DNA of 42,453 nucleotides from Anaerolineales bacterium (GTDB taxonomy: Bacteria > Chloroflexota > Anaerolineae > Anaerolineales > UBA11579): NCBI GenBank assembly GCA_016935415.1, contig JAFGRA010000360.1:1-42453 (forward strand), given 5' to 3'. Shown piece after piece: positions 18,962 through 27,269 of the stretch; within the stretch, counting starts at the first letter, position 1; each line of letters begins with the position of its first letter. The notes under the pieces were generated by a model that was not told the DNA's origin, ran no database searches, and worked only from the letters and a program-made list of their open reading frames with translations. A program made the translations under genes and the position numbers.

Positions 18962-19687
18962 CTAAACCCAGAGCACACCTATCCCAACCGCTTGGCTTTC
19001 GCCAATAAATTCCTGATGGCGGTAGGTTTGCTTGATCTCTTCCCAAAAGCGGTCAACTTGAATATTCGCAATACCGCGCGGCAGAATATCATGAAAGACA
19101 ATCATACCGCCAGGGCGTACATAGGTCTTATAGGCTTCACAATCTTGTTTCACGCCATCATACGAATGATCGCCATCGATAAACAAAAAATCCAGTTGGT
19201 CATTCCCCAACACTTGTCTAAAATTTTCAACGATGTGCCGATCATGGGAATTACCTGGAATAAAATGCAGTTGCTGCCGGTTCGATTGCGCAAACTGACG
19301 GTACAGCGCCAGGCGCGGCCATGAAAACATCGCTTCCCAGCTATGGTCACCTGGCAGGTCTATAGCGATCAACTTGGCATCCGGGCGGGCAGCCTGACAC
19401 CACAGATAGAACGTCCCGCCGCGATATGTGCCGATCTCAGCCGCAAAGCGGACATTACTCGCTTTAACGAGATCGTAAAGGGCACGAATTTCCTGCAAGT
19501 TCTGCTTCGGGCGAATGGTCTTGAGAAAACCTACGCCCTCATATTCAAATGGCAGGCGAAATGTGTCGCCTTCCTTCCGCCGAAGTTTCACTTCCAGCGA
19601 TTTTAGGCGCGCCCGCGAAATCATAAACTCAATCGGAAAGCGGAAGATATAGAATATCTTCCAGACCAAGCGTCTTAATTTATACAT
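18962..19687 (-). CDS. CmcI-like class I SAM methyltransferase
   Basis: A 241-residue protein. VRFAAEIGTYRGGTFYLWCQAARP is the SAM-binding motif I, AKLIAIDLPGDHSW the second strand, and LDFLFIDGDHSYDGVKQDCE plus GGMIVFHDILPR the conserved acidic and His residues of the cephalosporin-hydroxylase-like (CmcI) and Methyltransf_24 group. The N-terminal 40 residues are basic and hydrophobic (RRLVWKIFYIFRFPIEFMISRARLK is the region, quoted in part), suggesting membrane attachment. A 58-base gap separates it from the next gene and a 46-base gap from the ABC exporter. Likely O-methylates a glycan residue or a lipid-linked intermediate; substrate inferred from location only. Confidence 0.8.
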   Translation of the reverse strand: MYKLRRLVWKIFYIFRFPIEFMISRARLKSLEVKLRRKEGDTFRLPFEYEGVGFLKTIRPKQNLQEIRALYDLVKASNVRFAAEIGTYRGGTFYLWCQAARPDAKLIAIDLPGDHSWEAMFSWPRLALYRQFAQSNRQQLHFIPGNSHDRHIVENFRQVLGNDQLDFLFIDGDHSYDGVKQDCEAYKTYVRPGGMIVFHDILPRGIANIQVDRFWEEIKQTYRHQEFIGESQAVGIGVLWV

Positions 19688-19733
19688 GCCACCTCTCCTC
19701 CAGATACAATTCCTCTTACTTTTAATAATCTAC

Positions 19734-21602
19734 CTACCCAGTAGTCAAATTTTCTGATCCGAATTGCAGTTCACACAAATAGCGATACACCTCACAACGG
19801 GTGAGCAGTTCTGCATGCGTGCCAATGTCGGCGACCTTACCGGCGTCCATCACCACGATCTTATCAGCGTTCAAGATCGTCGAAAGCCGGTGGGCGATCA
19901 CGATGGCAGTCGTGTCCTTGATGACCCGGTCAATCGCTTCTTGTACTAATTTTTCGGCCTGACTGTCCAACGAACTGGTGGCTTCATCCAGGATCAGGAT
20001 TTGCGGCTTGCGTACCACAGCGCGCGCAATCGCAATGCGTTGGCGCTGCCCGCCCGAAAGCCGCACGCCGCGATCTCCTACCAGAGTGTCGTACCCCTGC
20101 GGCAGGTCCCGCAAAATGAATTCGTGCGCGTTGGCTATTTTGGCAGCCTCTATGATCCGTTCATACGGAAGGTCTGGTTGATTGTATGCGATATTTTCGG
20201 CAATCGTGGCATTGAACAAGAAGCTGTCCTGAGCCACTACACCGAATAAATTACGATAAGCGGTTAAATCTACTTGGTGCAGGTCAACGCCGTCGATCAA
20301 GATACGGCCTTGTTGAGGATCATAGAATCGCAGGATCAAATCCACCAGGGTCGACTTACCGCTTCCACTTACACCTACCAGAGCAACCACATTGCCGTGT
20401 GTGATCTCAAAACTGACATCTTGCAGCACGACTTCTTCCTCGTACCGGAAAGTCACATCCTGTAATTCGATTTTCTGCTCGAAATTTTCTACCTGTACCG
20501 CGCCACTTTCCACAGCCGAAGTTTGCAAGAACAACTCATGTACACGGTCAGCAGAGACCACCGTATGCTGGGCAAGCAAATAGGTACTGGACAATCTACC
20601 CAGCGGGTCAAGCATGATGCGGCCAACGTAAATATAGAGGCCAAAGCCAACCACGGAGAGGCGACCTTCGAAGAGTTCGCGCGCTGCGAAGAAAAGCACT
20701 GCCACATTGGTAGCGGCTTTAATCATCATCACCAGCGGCTCGATCAAATTATTGGTGCACAAGAAATGATAAGCCGTTTGCACATACCCAACCAGGATTT
20801 CCGCCAGACGACCGGCTTCGTACTTTTCGGCAGTAAAAGATTTGACAACCCGCGCCCCCGAAAAGATTTCCTGGTAGTAGGCCTGCAAATTGGTCAGGGC
20901 GGCCAGGAAGATTTGTTTGTTCTGCCGCAGCGGACGGCGGATCAACCAGGTCAGGCCATACTGCACAACCGCGATCAGGCCGACTACAGCCGTCAATTGG
21001 ATACTGGTGCGCAGCAGTAACACCAGGTAAAAAGCCGCCAGGATCACATCGATGATCAAATTGCGAGTTACCGTCTCCAATCCCTCAACGGTCTGGCTGG
21101 TATCGGTGCGGATCTTGGTAATTAACTCACCGACTTTGCGGTTATTGAAAAAGTCCAAAGAGAGGGACATTAGATGATTGAATAAATCTTGCTGGATGTC
21201 CTGCCCCGCCTTTAAGCGCAGCCAGGCGGAAAGCACATTCGAGCCATAACTGAACAGATAGAGCACGAGAGAAATCATTAAGTAAGCCACCGACAGGTAA
21301 ATGAGGATTTGCCAGGTAGTCATTTCTCCCAAATGGAGGTACTGGGCCACAAATTGGCCAATATTGTTCAGGTCTACGTCTTTCAAAGCAATCGGTCCGG
21401 TATCTGCCGGGGCAGAGAAAATCGTGCCCTCTCCCAAAACAAGATCTAGCAGCGGCGTCATGATCATCGGCTGTACGGCAGTCAGCCCGGTGACGCTGAA
21501 ATAGGAGAACAACAGGGTCAATACCGCCACCCAATACGGCCGGATGTAGGTCACTAGGAAGGAAAGCAGCAAGCGATAGTCGGATGTTTTTCGTTTTTCC
21601 AT
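19734..21602 (-). CDS. ABC exporter, MsbA/PglK-type flippase
   Basis: A half-size ABC exporter of 622 residues from MEKRKTSDYR at 21602. The ORF track start at 21629 lies inside the preceding gene with no ribosome site; 21602 has only GAG upstream, so either is possible. The first 340 residues hold six membrane helices and the rest is one nucleotide-binding domain: Walker A GVSGSGKST, Q-loop VAQDSFLF, signature LSGGQRQRIAIARA, Walker B ILILDEATSSLD and H-loop IVIAHRLST. All are intact, so a homodimer should be active. PglK flips lipid-linked oligosaccharides and MsbA flips lipid A. In this locus, export of the undecaprenyl-linked glycan is the likeliest job, and it would replace the absent Wzx. 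Confidence 0.88.
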   Translation of the reverse strand: MEKRKTSDYRLLLSFLVTYIRPYWVAVLTLLFSYFSVTGLTAVQPMIMTPLLDLVLGEGTIFSAPADTGPIALKDVDLNNIGQFVAQYLHLGEMTTWQILIYLSVAYLMISLVLYLFSYGSNVLSAWLRLKAGQDIQQDLFNHLMSLSLDFFNNRKVGELITKIRTDTSQTVEGLETVTRNLIIDVILAAFYLVLLLRTSIQLTAVVGLIAVVQYGLTWLIRRPLRQNKQIFLAALTNLQAYYQEIFSGARVVKSFTAEKYEAGRLAEILVGYVQTAYHFLCTNNLIEPLVMMIKAATNVAVLFFAARELFEGRLSVVGFGLYIYVGRIMLDPLGRLSSTYLLAQHTVVSADRVHELFLQTSAVESGAVQVENFEQKIELQDVTFRYEEEVVLQDVSFEITHGNVVALVGVSGSGKSTLVDLILRFYDPQQGRILIDGVDLHQVDLTAYRNLFGVVAQDSFLFNATIAENIAYNQPDLPYERIIEAAKIANAHEFILRDLPQGYDTLVGDRGVRLSGGQRQRIAIARAVVRKPQILILDEATSSLDSQAEKLVQEAIDRVIKDTTAIVIAHRLSTILNADKIVVMDAGKVADIGTHAELLTRCEVYRYLCELQFGSENLTTG

Positions 21603-21618
21603 AAGCTTATTCTCAACT

Positions 21619-22605
21619 CTAGACCGCATAAACGCCGGGGCGATACCACTGGCGGTTTGCTTTAACCCACTCGATGGTAAGCTGCAAGCCTTCTTCCAGC
21701 GTTACCCCTGGTTCCCAATGCAACAGTTCCTGCGCCAGTTGATTGTCGGCGAGCAAACGGGTAACCTCGCTTTTCGAGGGGCGCACCCGTTGGTCTTCCT
21801 GTTCGATTTTCACGTTCACACCCACCAGGTTGGCGATCAATGCTGCCAGGTCACCGATACTGATCTCGCGCCCGGAACCGACGTTGATCACTTTTCCGCA
21901 TACGTTCGGGGCCAGGGCTGCCCGCATAAAACCATCCACCGTATTGCCAACGTAGTTCAGGTCACGGGTTGGATGCAGGCTGCCCAGACGAATCACAGCT
22001 TCCCCGGCCAGACACTGTGTAATGATAGTCGGGATCACAGCGCGCGCCGACTGGCGCGGACCAAAGGTATTGAATGGGCGCACAGTGACGACGGGCACAT
22101 CGAACGAACTGTAAAAAGCTTCGGTCATCTTGTCGGCGCCGATCTTGCTGGCAGAATACGGCGACTGGCCTTGCAGAGGATGTTTCTCATTAATCGGCAC
22201 ATACACGGCGCTGCCATACACTTCGCTGGTCGAAGTATGCACCATGCGTTCCACGCCGCACTCACGGACGGCCTGGAGTACATTGGTAGTACCTTCCACA
22301 TTAGTGCGGATATAGGAATAGGGAGCTTGATAGGAATAAGGGATGGCGATCAGCGCCGCCAGGTGGAAAACGATGTCCACTTCGCTCACGGCGTGCCGCA
22401 CACTGTCACGGTCACTGATGTCCCCGGCGATCACTTCCATCTGTGCTTTATACGAGGAAGAATCCAACCAACCCCAGCTTCCCAGGGCATTATAATGCAC
22501 CAGGGTGCGCACCTTGGCACCTTGTTCTATCAATTGCTCTGCCAGATGGCTGCCGATGAAGCCGCCTGCTCCGGTAACTAAAACTCGTTTTCCATTGAAA
22601 TTCAT
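21619..22605 (-). CDS. legB: NDP-HexNAc 4,6-dehydratase, LegB-like SDR
   Basis: A 328-residue extended short-chain dehydrogenase: NAD-binding VLVTGAGGFIGSHLAEQLIEQG at residues 7-28, VFHLAALIAIPYSY, the TSTSEVYGSAVY segment with the catalytic Ser/Thr, and YSASKIGADK as the YxxxK motif. VRPFNTFGPRQSARAVIPT and GSLHPTRDLNYV match the LegB-like dehydratases that convert a nucleotide-GlcNAc to the 4-keto-6-deoxy sugar, the first modification in legionaminic acid synthesis. Because the neighbouring pyrophosphorylase is PtmE-like, the substrate is probably GDP-linked, as in Campylobacter jejuni; UDP cannot be ruled out from sequence. The start overlaps the preceding stop by four bases. Confidence 0.82.
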   Translation of the reverse strand: MNFNGKRVLVTGAGGFIGSHLAEQLIEQGAKVRTLVHYNALGSWGWLDSSSYKAQMEVIAGDISDRDSVRHAVSEVDIVFHLAALIAIPYSYQAPYSYIRTNVEGTTNVLQAVRECGVERMVHTSTSEVYGSAVYVPINEKHPLQGQSPYSASKIGADKMTEAFYSSFDVPVVTVRPFNTFGPRQSARAVIPTIITQCLAGEAVIRLGSLHPTRDLNYVGNTVDGFMRAALAPNVCGKVINVGSGREISIGDLAALIANLVGVNVKIEQEDQRVRPSKSEVTRLLADNQLAQELLHWEPGVTLEEGLQLTIEWVKANRQWYRPGVYAV

Positions 22606-23690
22606 AAAGAAAATTTGCCTTTCTGAATATCCTCTTGCGCCTGGCGATAATCGGTATGCTGGCCGATGTCCAGCCAGTATTCCAAAATCGGGAAACTGAC
22701 CACGGAACGCTCATGTTCGATCAGGGTAGTGATCAAGTCAGGCATATCAAATCTTTCGTGGGCCGGGAAGAATGCAAAGGCGCTGGGTTCCAGCAGATAT
22801 ACCCCGGCGTTGACCAGGAAACTATAGGTTGGCTTCTCGCGGACTTTGGTAACCTGTACATCATCACTCTCCACAACGCCGTAAGGCACCTGCACGGAGA
22901 ACTGGCGTACGCCCACGGTCAGGTCGGCGTGGTGTTTCTGGTGGAAGGCGAACATTTCCCGGAAGTTCAACTGTGTGAGGATATCACCGTTGATCACCAG
23001 CAAGGGGCCGTCAGGCTGCCCGACCAGCCCCAATGCTCCGGCCGTGCCCAGAGGCGAGTCTTCAGTCAGATAATCGATGTTGACACCAAAGGATTCGCCG
23101 TTGCCAAAGTGGTTCTTGATGCGCTCGCCGAGATAATGCGTGGAGATGTGTATGTTGCGAATCCCGGATTGGTTCAATTGCTCCACCACCCATTCCATCA
23201 AGGGTTTGCCACCCACCGGCAGCAAAGGCTTGGGCGTGTCATCGGTGAGCGGGGATAAGCGTGTACCATAGCCGCCCGCCATGATGAGTGCATTGACCGG
23301 CAGCGCTTCTTCGGGCACCAGCGTGTCGATCGTAATTAGATCAACGACCCGGTCCTCCTCATCTAACACTGGCAGTTGGTAGATTAGATATTGCTGCAAG
23401 AGCTTGATGCGTTCTTCCTGTGGGGTATCAACGTGTACGGCAATCGGGGAAGCATACATGCCACCCGCTTTGCTCTCCAGAAGATGGGAAACACTGGTTT
23501 CCAAAGAGAGACCCGCCAACACCGCCCGGCGGATGTCACCATCTGTGATCGTGCCGATCAAATGTAGGTCAGCATCCGTCACCAATACGATCCCCAAAGC
23601 GCCTTTATCCAGCGTTTCAAGGGCAATATGAATGCTCGTTTCCGGGCGAATGCAAATGCTGGTAATGTCTTTGATCTCTTTAGATGCCAC
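22602..23690 (-). CDS. ptmE: CBS-domain sugar-1-phosphate nucleotidyltransferase, PtmE-like
   Basis: A 362-residue two-part protein. Residues 1-125 form a CBS pair (ALGIVLVTDADLHLIGTITDGDIRRAVLAG, then a second copy ending VVDLITIDTLVP). Residues 130-350 are a nucleotidyltransferase with ALIMAGGYGTRLSPLTDDTPKPLLP, VINGDILTQL and GTAGALGLV. This CBS-plus-transferase layout is that of PtmE, which makes GDP-glucosamine from glucosamine-1-phosphate and GTP in the legionaminic pathway. CBS domains usually bind adenosyl ligands, so feedback by nucleotide levels is plausible. The start is GTG at 23690, sharing one base with the upstream TAG. Other CBS-linked pyrophosphorylases exist, so the nucleotide is not certain. 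Confidence 0.8.
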   Translation of the reverse strand: MASKEIKDITSICIRPETSIHIALETLDKGALGIVLVTDADLHLIGTITDGDIRRAVLAGLSLETSVSHLLESKAGGMYASPIAVHVDTPQEERIKLLQQYLIYQLPVLDEEDRVVDLITIDTLVPEEALPVNALIMAGGYGTRLSPLTDDTPKPLLPVGGKPLMEWVVEQLNQSGIRNIHISTHYLGERIKNHFGNGESFGVNIDYLTEDSPLGTAGALGLVGQPDGPLLVINGDILTQLNFREMFAFHQKHHADLTVGVRQFSVQVPYGVVESDDVQVTKVREKPTYSFLVNAGVYLLEPSAFAFFPAHERFDMPDLITTLIEHERSVVSFPILEYWLDIGQHTDYRQAQEDIQKGKFSL

Positions 23691-24361
23691 TACGATTTTT
23701 TCCTGTCTCGCTCAAGCAATGGTTGATACTTTTTAGCGGGGACACCAACCATCACCGTCTCCGGAGGAACATCCTTGACCACAACCGCGCCCGCGCCAAC
23801 GATGGCATAAGCGCCAATTGTAATCCCTTGGCGTACCACCGCACCAATCCCAATGTGTACACCAGTAGCCACATGCACGTTGCCGGCCAGATGTGCGCCG
23901 GTGGCAACGTGGGCGTGGTCGGCAATACAGCATTCGTGCTCGACGATCGCACCGCTGTTGACGATCACGTTCTCACCCAACTGCGCTTCGGCTGCCACCA
24001 CCGCCTGCGGGCCGACCACAATGCCTTCAGCCAATGCAGCCGAACGCGCCACCACCGCCGAGGGGTGAATGGCCGGCACGAAGGTAAAACCGGATTGCTT
24101 CACGCGGGTGTAGATTTGCTGGCGTGGCCGGTTATCACTGCTGCCCCCCACGCCCAGGAAGGCCAACGTAATACCTTGTGCCAGGAGTTCTGGCAGCAAG
24201 GTATCGTCTCCAATTACCGGAATACCCAATCGGGTTTGTTCCTTTAATGAGGCAGCGCGTTCTAGCAAGCCAACAATTTCATATTGATCTTGCAATTGCA
24301 GGATGTCGATGATCACGCCAGCGTGCCCACCGGCCCCAATGCCAATCACTTTGGACTTCAT
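23690..24361 (-). CDS. legH: PglD/NeuD-family sugar O/N-acetyltransferase (LegH role)
   Basis: A 223-residue protein with an N-terminal Rossmann-like PglD_N domain (VIGIGAGGHAGVIIDILQLQ) and a C-terminal left-handed beta-helix made of hexapeptide repeats, including VVGPQAVVAAEAQLGENVIV and HECCIADHAHVATGAHLAGN. The His in VEHECCI is at the place of the catalytic base in PglD. PglD N-acetylates the 4-amino sugar with acetyl-CoA; in legionaminic clusters the homologue is LegH. In sialic acid clusters NeuD is an O-acetyltransferase, so the assignment rests on the presence of an aminotransferase in the same operon. ATGA overlap with the epimerase gene upstream supports the start. Confidence 0.78.
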   Translation of the reverse strand: MKSKVIGIGAGGHAGVIIDILQLQDQYEIVGLLERAASLKEQTRLGIPVIGDDTLLPELLAQGITLAFLGVGGSSDNRPRQQIYTRVKQSGFTFVPAIHPSAVVARSAALAEGIVVGPQAVVAAEAQLGENVIVNSGAIVEHECCIADHAHVATGAHLAGNVHVATGVHIGIGAVVRQGITIGAYAIVGAGAVVVKDVPPETVMVGVPAKKYQPLLERDRKKS

Positions 24362-25518
24362 GATTGCCCGTCCCGATAGAAGCGTTTGGCAATCAATGCG
24401 ACATTGATCTCCGTATTCACCAATACGCTGACAATTTTCTCGGCGGCCTTGCCATCGCCATAGGGGTTGACCATGCCCTGCAATGCTGCTTTAAATTCGA
24501 GTTGGGTCACCATCTCTACAGCTTGTATGATCGCGCTGCGTTCGGGGGCGGAGTGTACCACATTCTCGCCGTGCAAGCGGCCTTGCTGACGATTACCAAT
24601 ATTGACCACCGGCAGGGTGAATGAAGCCGCTTCGATGATGCCGCTGGAAGAGTTGCCAACCATCGCCAGGGCCGCGTTCAACATGCTGTAATATCCTTGC
24701 GTGCTGAAATTGGCGACCACTTGAGCCTGTGGTCTGCTTTGAACATACGCCTCGATACGCTGGATGATCGTCCGGCCTTGTGCATCGGCATTGGGATAGG
24801 TGAACACAACCGGCAAACCAAGCGTATCCAATGCTGCAAGCAATTCATTAAAATACACACCGGTCTGTTCAACTTCGCGCGTCACGGGATGGAAGGTGAC
24901 CAATAAGGGTGGCGCCGCCAAATCTAAACCGAACTGCGCCTCCAATTGTTTTTTGTCGAGCAAAGGGATTGCCGCCATATTATCGAGCGCCGGTGCACCG
25001 CTGACCGTCACCCGCCAGGGTTCTTCACCCATCCGGATCACGTTCTGGGCATAGGCTTCAGTAGAAGTGAAATGCAAATGGCTGAGCTTGGTGATGGCGT
25101 GCCGGATAGATTCATCCATCGCCCCAAAGGTCAATTCGCCGCCATGCAGGTGGGCAAGCGGAATATTAAAGGGCAGGCTGGCACATGCCGCCGCAAACAT
25201 TTCATAGCGATCTCCCAGCACCAGCAGTATATCCGGTTGGAAGCGCCCGAAAACCTGAGCGAAGCCAATCACCCCTAGCCCCAGCGATTTACCGATGCCT
25301 TCGGCGGTATTGCTGGAAAGCGTAAATTCGACGCGTTCCTGGATGGGGAAACCGTCCGCCTCGATAACCTGGACGGTATTACCGAATTCCGGGGACAGGT
25401 GCATCCCAGATGCAATCAAATACAAATCCAGGTCAGGATTTGCCTGGATGGCACGCAGCACCGGCAGGTAAATGCTGTAATCGGAACGCGCCACGCTAAC
25501 CACGCCAATCGTCCTCAT
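24358..25518 (-). CDS. legG: Hydrolysing NDP-N-acetylhexosamine 2-epimerase (LegG/NeuC)
   Basis: A 386-residue enzyme beginning MRTIGVVSVARSDYSIYLPV, the typical start of NeuC-type epimerases. It includes PDILLVLGDRYEMFAAA, IPLAHLHGGELTFGAMDESI and GNSSSGIIEAASFTLPVVNI followed by GNRQQGRLHG, all conserved nucleotide and catalytic regions. It removes the nucleotide and inverts C2, giving 2,4-diacetamido-2,4,6-trideoxymannose for the next enzyme. NeuC acts on UDP-GlcNAc and LegG on the diacetamido GDP or UDP sugar; the dehydratase and aminotransferase in the same operon favour LegG. Four-base overlaps occur at both ends (ATGA). Length is normal. Confidence 0.88.
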   Translation of the reverse strand: MRTIGVVSVARSDYSIYLPVLRAIQANPDLDLYLIASGMHLSPEFGNTVQVIEADGFPIQERVEFTLSSNTAEGIGKSLGLGVIGFAQVFGRFQPDILLVLGDRYEMFAAACASLPFNIPLAHLHGGELTFGAMDESIRHAITKLSHLHFTSTEAYAQNVIRMGEEPWRVTVSGAPALDNMAAIPLLDKKQLEAQFGLDLAAPPLLVTFHPVTREVEQTGVYFNELLAALDTLGLPVVFTYPNADAQGRTIIQRIEAYVQSRPQAQVVANFSTQGYYSMLNAALAMVGNSSSGIIEAASFTLPVVNIGNRQQGRLHGENVVHSAPERSAIIQAVEMVTQLEFKAALQGMVNPYGDGKAAEKIVSVLVNTEINVALIAKRFYRDGQS

Positions 25519-26561
25519 GCCAGCAGCTCCCAGGTGATCAGACTATCGACCGGAATATCAACCTTGGCAACCCGCCCAATGACGGCTGGCAGCATCCCCG
25601 GCAGCAATCCCGTACCAGGGCGTTTGGCAGTGAGCATCTGGCGTTCGATTACCGTACCGGCCGAAATATCCATCGCCGTGACCAGGCTTTTGCGCGCCAC
25701 GCTGCGCACATCACTTTCGCAGTCCGCCGGACGTTTTTGCCCATCGCCCAGGGCGGCTTCTACTTTGCGAATCCCGGCAACCATCGCTCTGAATTCTTCC
25801 AGCATCACCGAGGCGCGATGGTCCGGGCCAGGCAAATCGCGATCCAACGTCAGATGCTTTTCAATCACACGCGCCCCCAAAGCCACCGCCGCCAGGGCAA
25901 TCTCAATGCCCATGGTATGGTCGGAAAAGCCTACCGGCACGTCAAACGCCTGCGCCAGTGTGGACATGGCGCGCAGGTTGCTGGCTTCAGGCGGAGCAGG
26001 ATATTGGCTGACGCAGTGCAGCAAAGCAATCGCCGGGTTGCCGTTCTCCCGAATCGTATCTACAGCGGTTTCCACTTCTCCCAATGTAGACATACCGGTA
26101 GAAACAATCATCGGCTTGCTCTTGCGGGCAATATGTGCCAAATACGGCAAGTTGGTGATCTCGCCGGACGGGATCTTATAAGCACGCACGCCAAGCTGCT
26201 CTAGGAAATCGGCGCTGTCCTCATCAAAAGGCGTGGAGAGGAAAAGAATTTTCCGGTCCCGGCAGTATTCCAGAACCGCTTGATGGTCAATGGGGGAAAG
26301 CTCCAACCTTTTCAGCATCTCGAACTGCGACTCTTCGCCACCGGTGGTCTGAGTCTGGTAATCAGCTTTCGCCGCCTGGCGCGTGACCAGCTTCTCCGTT
26401 TTGAAGGTCTGGAATTTAACGGCGCTGGCTCCGGAATCGGCGGCAATATCAATCAATCGGCGGGCTAGTTCGAGGTCGCCGTTATGGTTGACGCCGATCT
26501 CAGCGATGATGAACGCCGGTTGGTACTCGCCAATTGCCAATGTTTCCGTAATCTGGATCAT
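25515..26561 (-). CDS. legI: N,N'-diacetyllegionaminate / N-acylneuraminate-9-type synthase (LegI/NeuB)
   Basis: The ORF track starts at 26609 inside the previous gene, but ATG at 26561 makes an ATGA overlap and begins MIQITETLAIGEYQPAFIIA, so I use 348 residues. The TIM-barrel part has AEIGVNHNGDLELARRLIDI, AVKFQTFKTEKLV, FLSTPFDEDSADFLEQLGV, KIPSGEITNLPYL and IVSTGMSTLGEVE. The last 60 residues form the SAF (antifreeze-like) domain RKSLVTAMDISAGTVIERQM. It condenses phosphoenolpyruvate with the six-carbon sugar to a nine-carbon nonulosonic acid. Family members making sialic, legionaminic or pseudaminic acid look alike; the operon favours legionaminic acid. Confidence 0.92.
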   Translation of the reverse strand: MIQITETLAIGEYQPAFIIAEIGVNHNGDLELARRLIDIAADSGASAVKFQTFKTEKLVTRQAAKADYQTQTTGGEESQFEMLKRLELSPIDHQAVLEYCRDRKILFLSTPFDEDSADFLEQLGVRAYKIPSGEITNLPYLAHIARKSKPMIVSTGMSTLGEVETAVDTIRENGNPAIALLHCVSQYPAPPEASNLRAMSTLAQAFDVPVGFSDHTMGIEIALAAVALGARVIEKHLTLDRDLPGPDHRASVMLEEFRAMVAGIRKVEAALGDGQKRPADCESDVRSVARKSLVTAMDISAGTVIERQMLTAKRPGTGLLPGMLPAVIGRVAKVDIPVDSLITWELLA

Positions 26562-27262
26562 GGGTTGACTTCCTCCCAAAGTAACTCGGCAACTTTGAAT
26601 TCCCACCACTCATCGATATCCCAGGCTGCAATCCGTTCCATCACGTACCCGACCACCGGAACATCGGCAAAGTGCCGCATCTGGAAAAGCGTTTCACGTC
26701 GGATAGCGTAAACCGCCCCACAGGGTTGGTATAACTTTTGGGTGCTGACTGACGCCTCGGTGCTATCCAACATCTTACCAATCGAGGTCAAAGCACCATC
26801 GGCGGCCAGGTGGTACATCCAGGTCAAGGGGAGGTCGGCCTGCCGCACGGACAGCGCGGCCGAAGCATCGCTAGAAAGCAGCGCCTGGATCGTGCCATCG
26901 ATGTGTTCTGCGCGGCGAAACGGTGAAGAAGGTTGCAACAGCACGGCAATGTCCGCCGTCCAACCCTGATTGTCCTCGTACCATTTCACGGCGTGCCGTA
27001 CAACATCCCAACTGGAGGCTATATCCGAGGCCAACCCCGGCGGGCGCATAAAAGGCAACTCGGCCCCGGCCGTTCGACCCGCGGCGGCAATCTGCTCATC
27101 ATCGGTCGATAAGACAATCCTGGATACCAGTTTACTTTGCTGGCCGGACTGCACGGCAAGCTCAACCAGCGATTTGCCCCCCAACTGGAGCAAATTCTTG
27201 CCGGGGATGCGCTTGGAGCCGCCCCGGGCGGTAATGATGGCAAGCACCTTTGGCGTCATCAT
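26558..27262 (-). CDS. legF: CMP-nonulosonate cytidylyltransferase (LegF/NeuA)
   Basis: The frame is open to 27352, but that part overlaps the preceding coding sequence. The first Met codons at 27262 and 27259 begin MMTPKVLAIITARGGSKRIP. I use 27262 (234 residues), seven bases after the upstream TGA. IITARGGSKRIPGKNLLQLGG is the CTP-binding motif. VLSTDDEQIAAAGR, LLQPSSPFRRAEHI and the end DIDEWWEFKVAELL, with its metal-binding Asp residues, are typical of acylneuraminate cytidylyltransferases. It activates the nonulosonic acid as a CMP sugar for transfer. CMP-Neu5Ac and CMP-Leg enzymes cannot be separated by eye. Confidence 0.9.
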   Translation of the reverse strand: MMTPKVLAIITARGGSKRIPGKNLLQLGGKSLVELAVQSGQQSKLVSRIVLSTDDEQIAAAGRTAGAELPFMRPPGLASDIASSWDVVRHAVKWYEDNQGWTADIAVLLQPSSPFRRAEHIDGTIQALLSSDASAALSVRQADLPLTWMYHLAADGALTSIGKMLDSTEASVSTQKLYQPCGAVYAIRRETLFQMRHFADVPVVGYVMERIAAWDIDEWWEFKVAELLWEEVNP

Positions 27263-27269
27263 TGCTCGT

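Noticed and set aside
21718-22581. Plus-strand ORF of 287 aa
   Set aside because: Antisense of the LegB-like dehydratase, His-rich composition typical of shadows.
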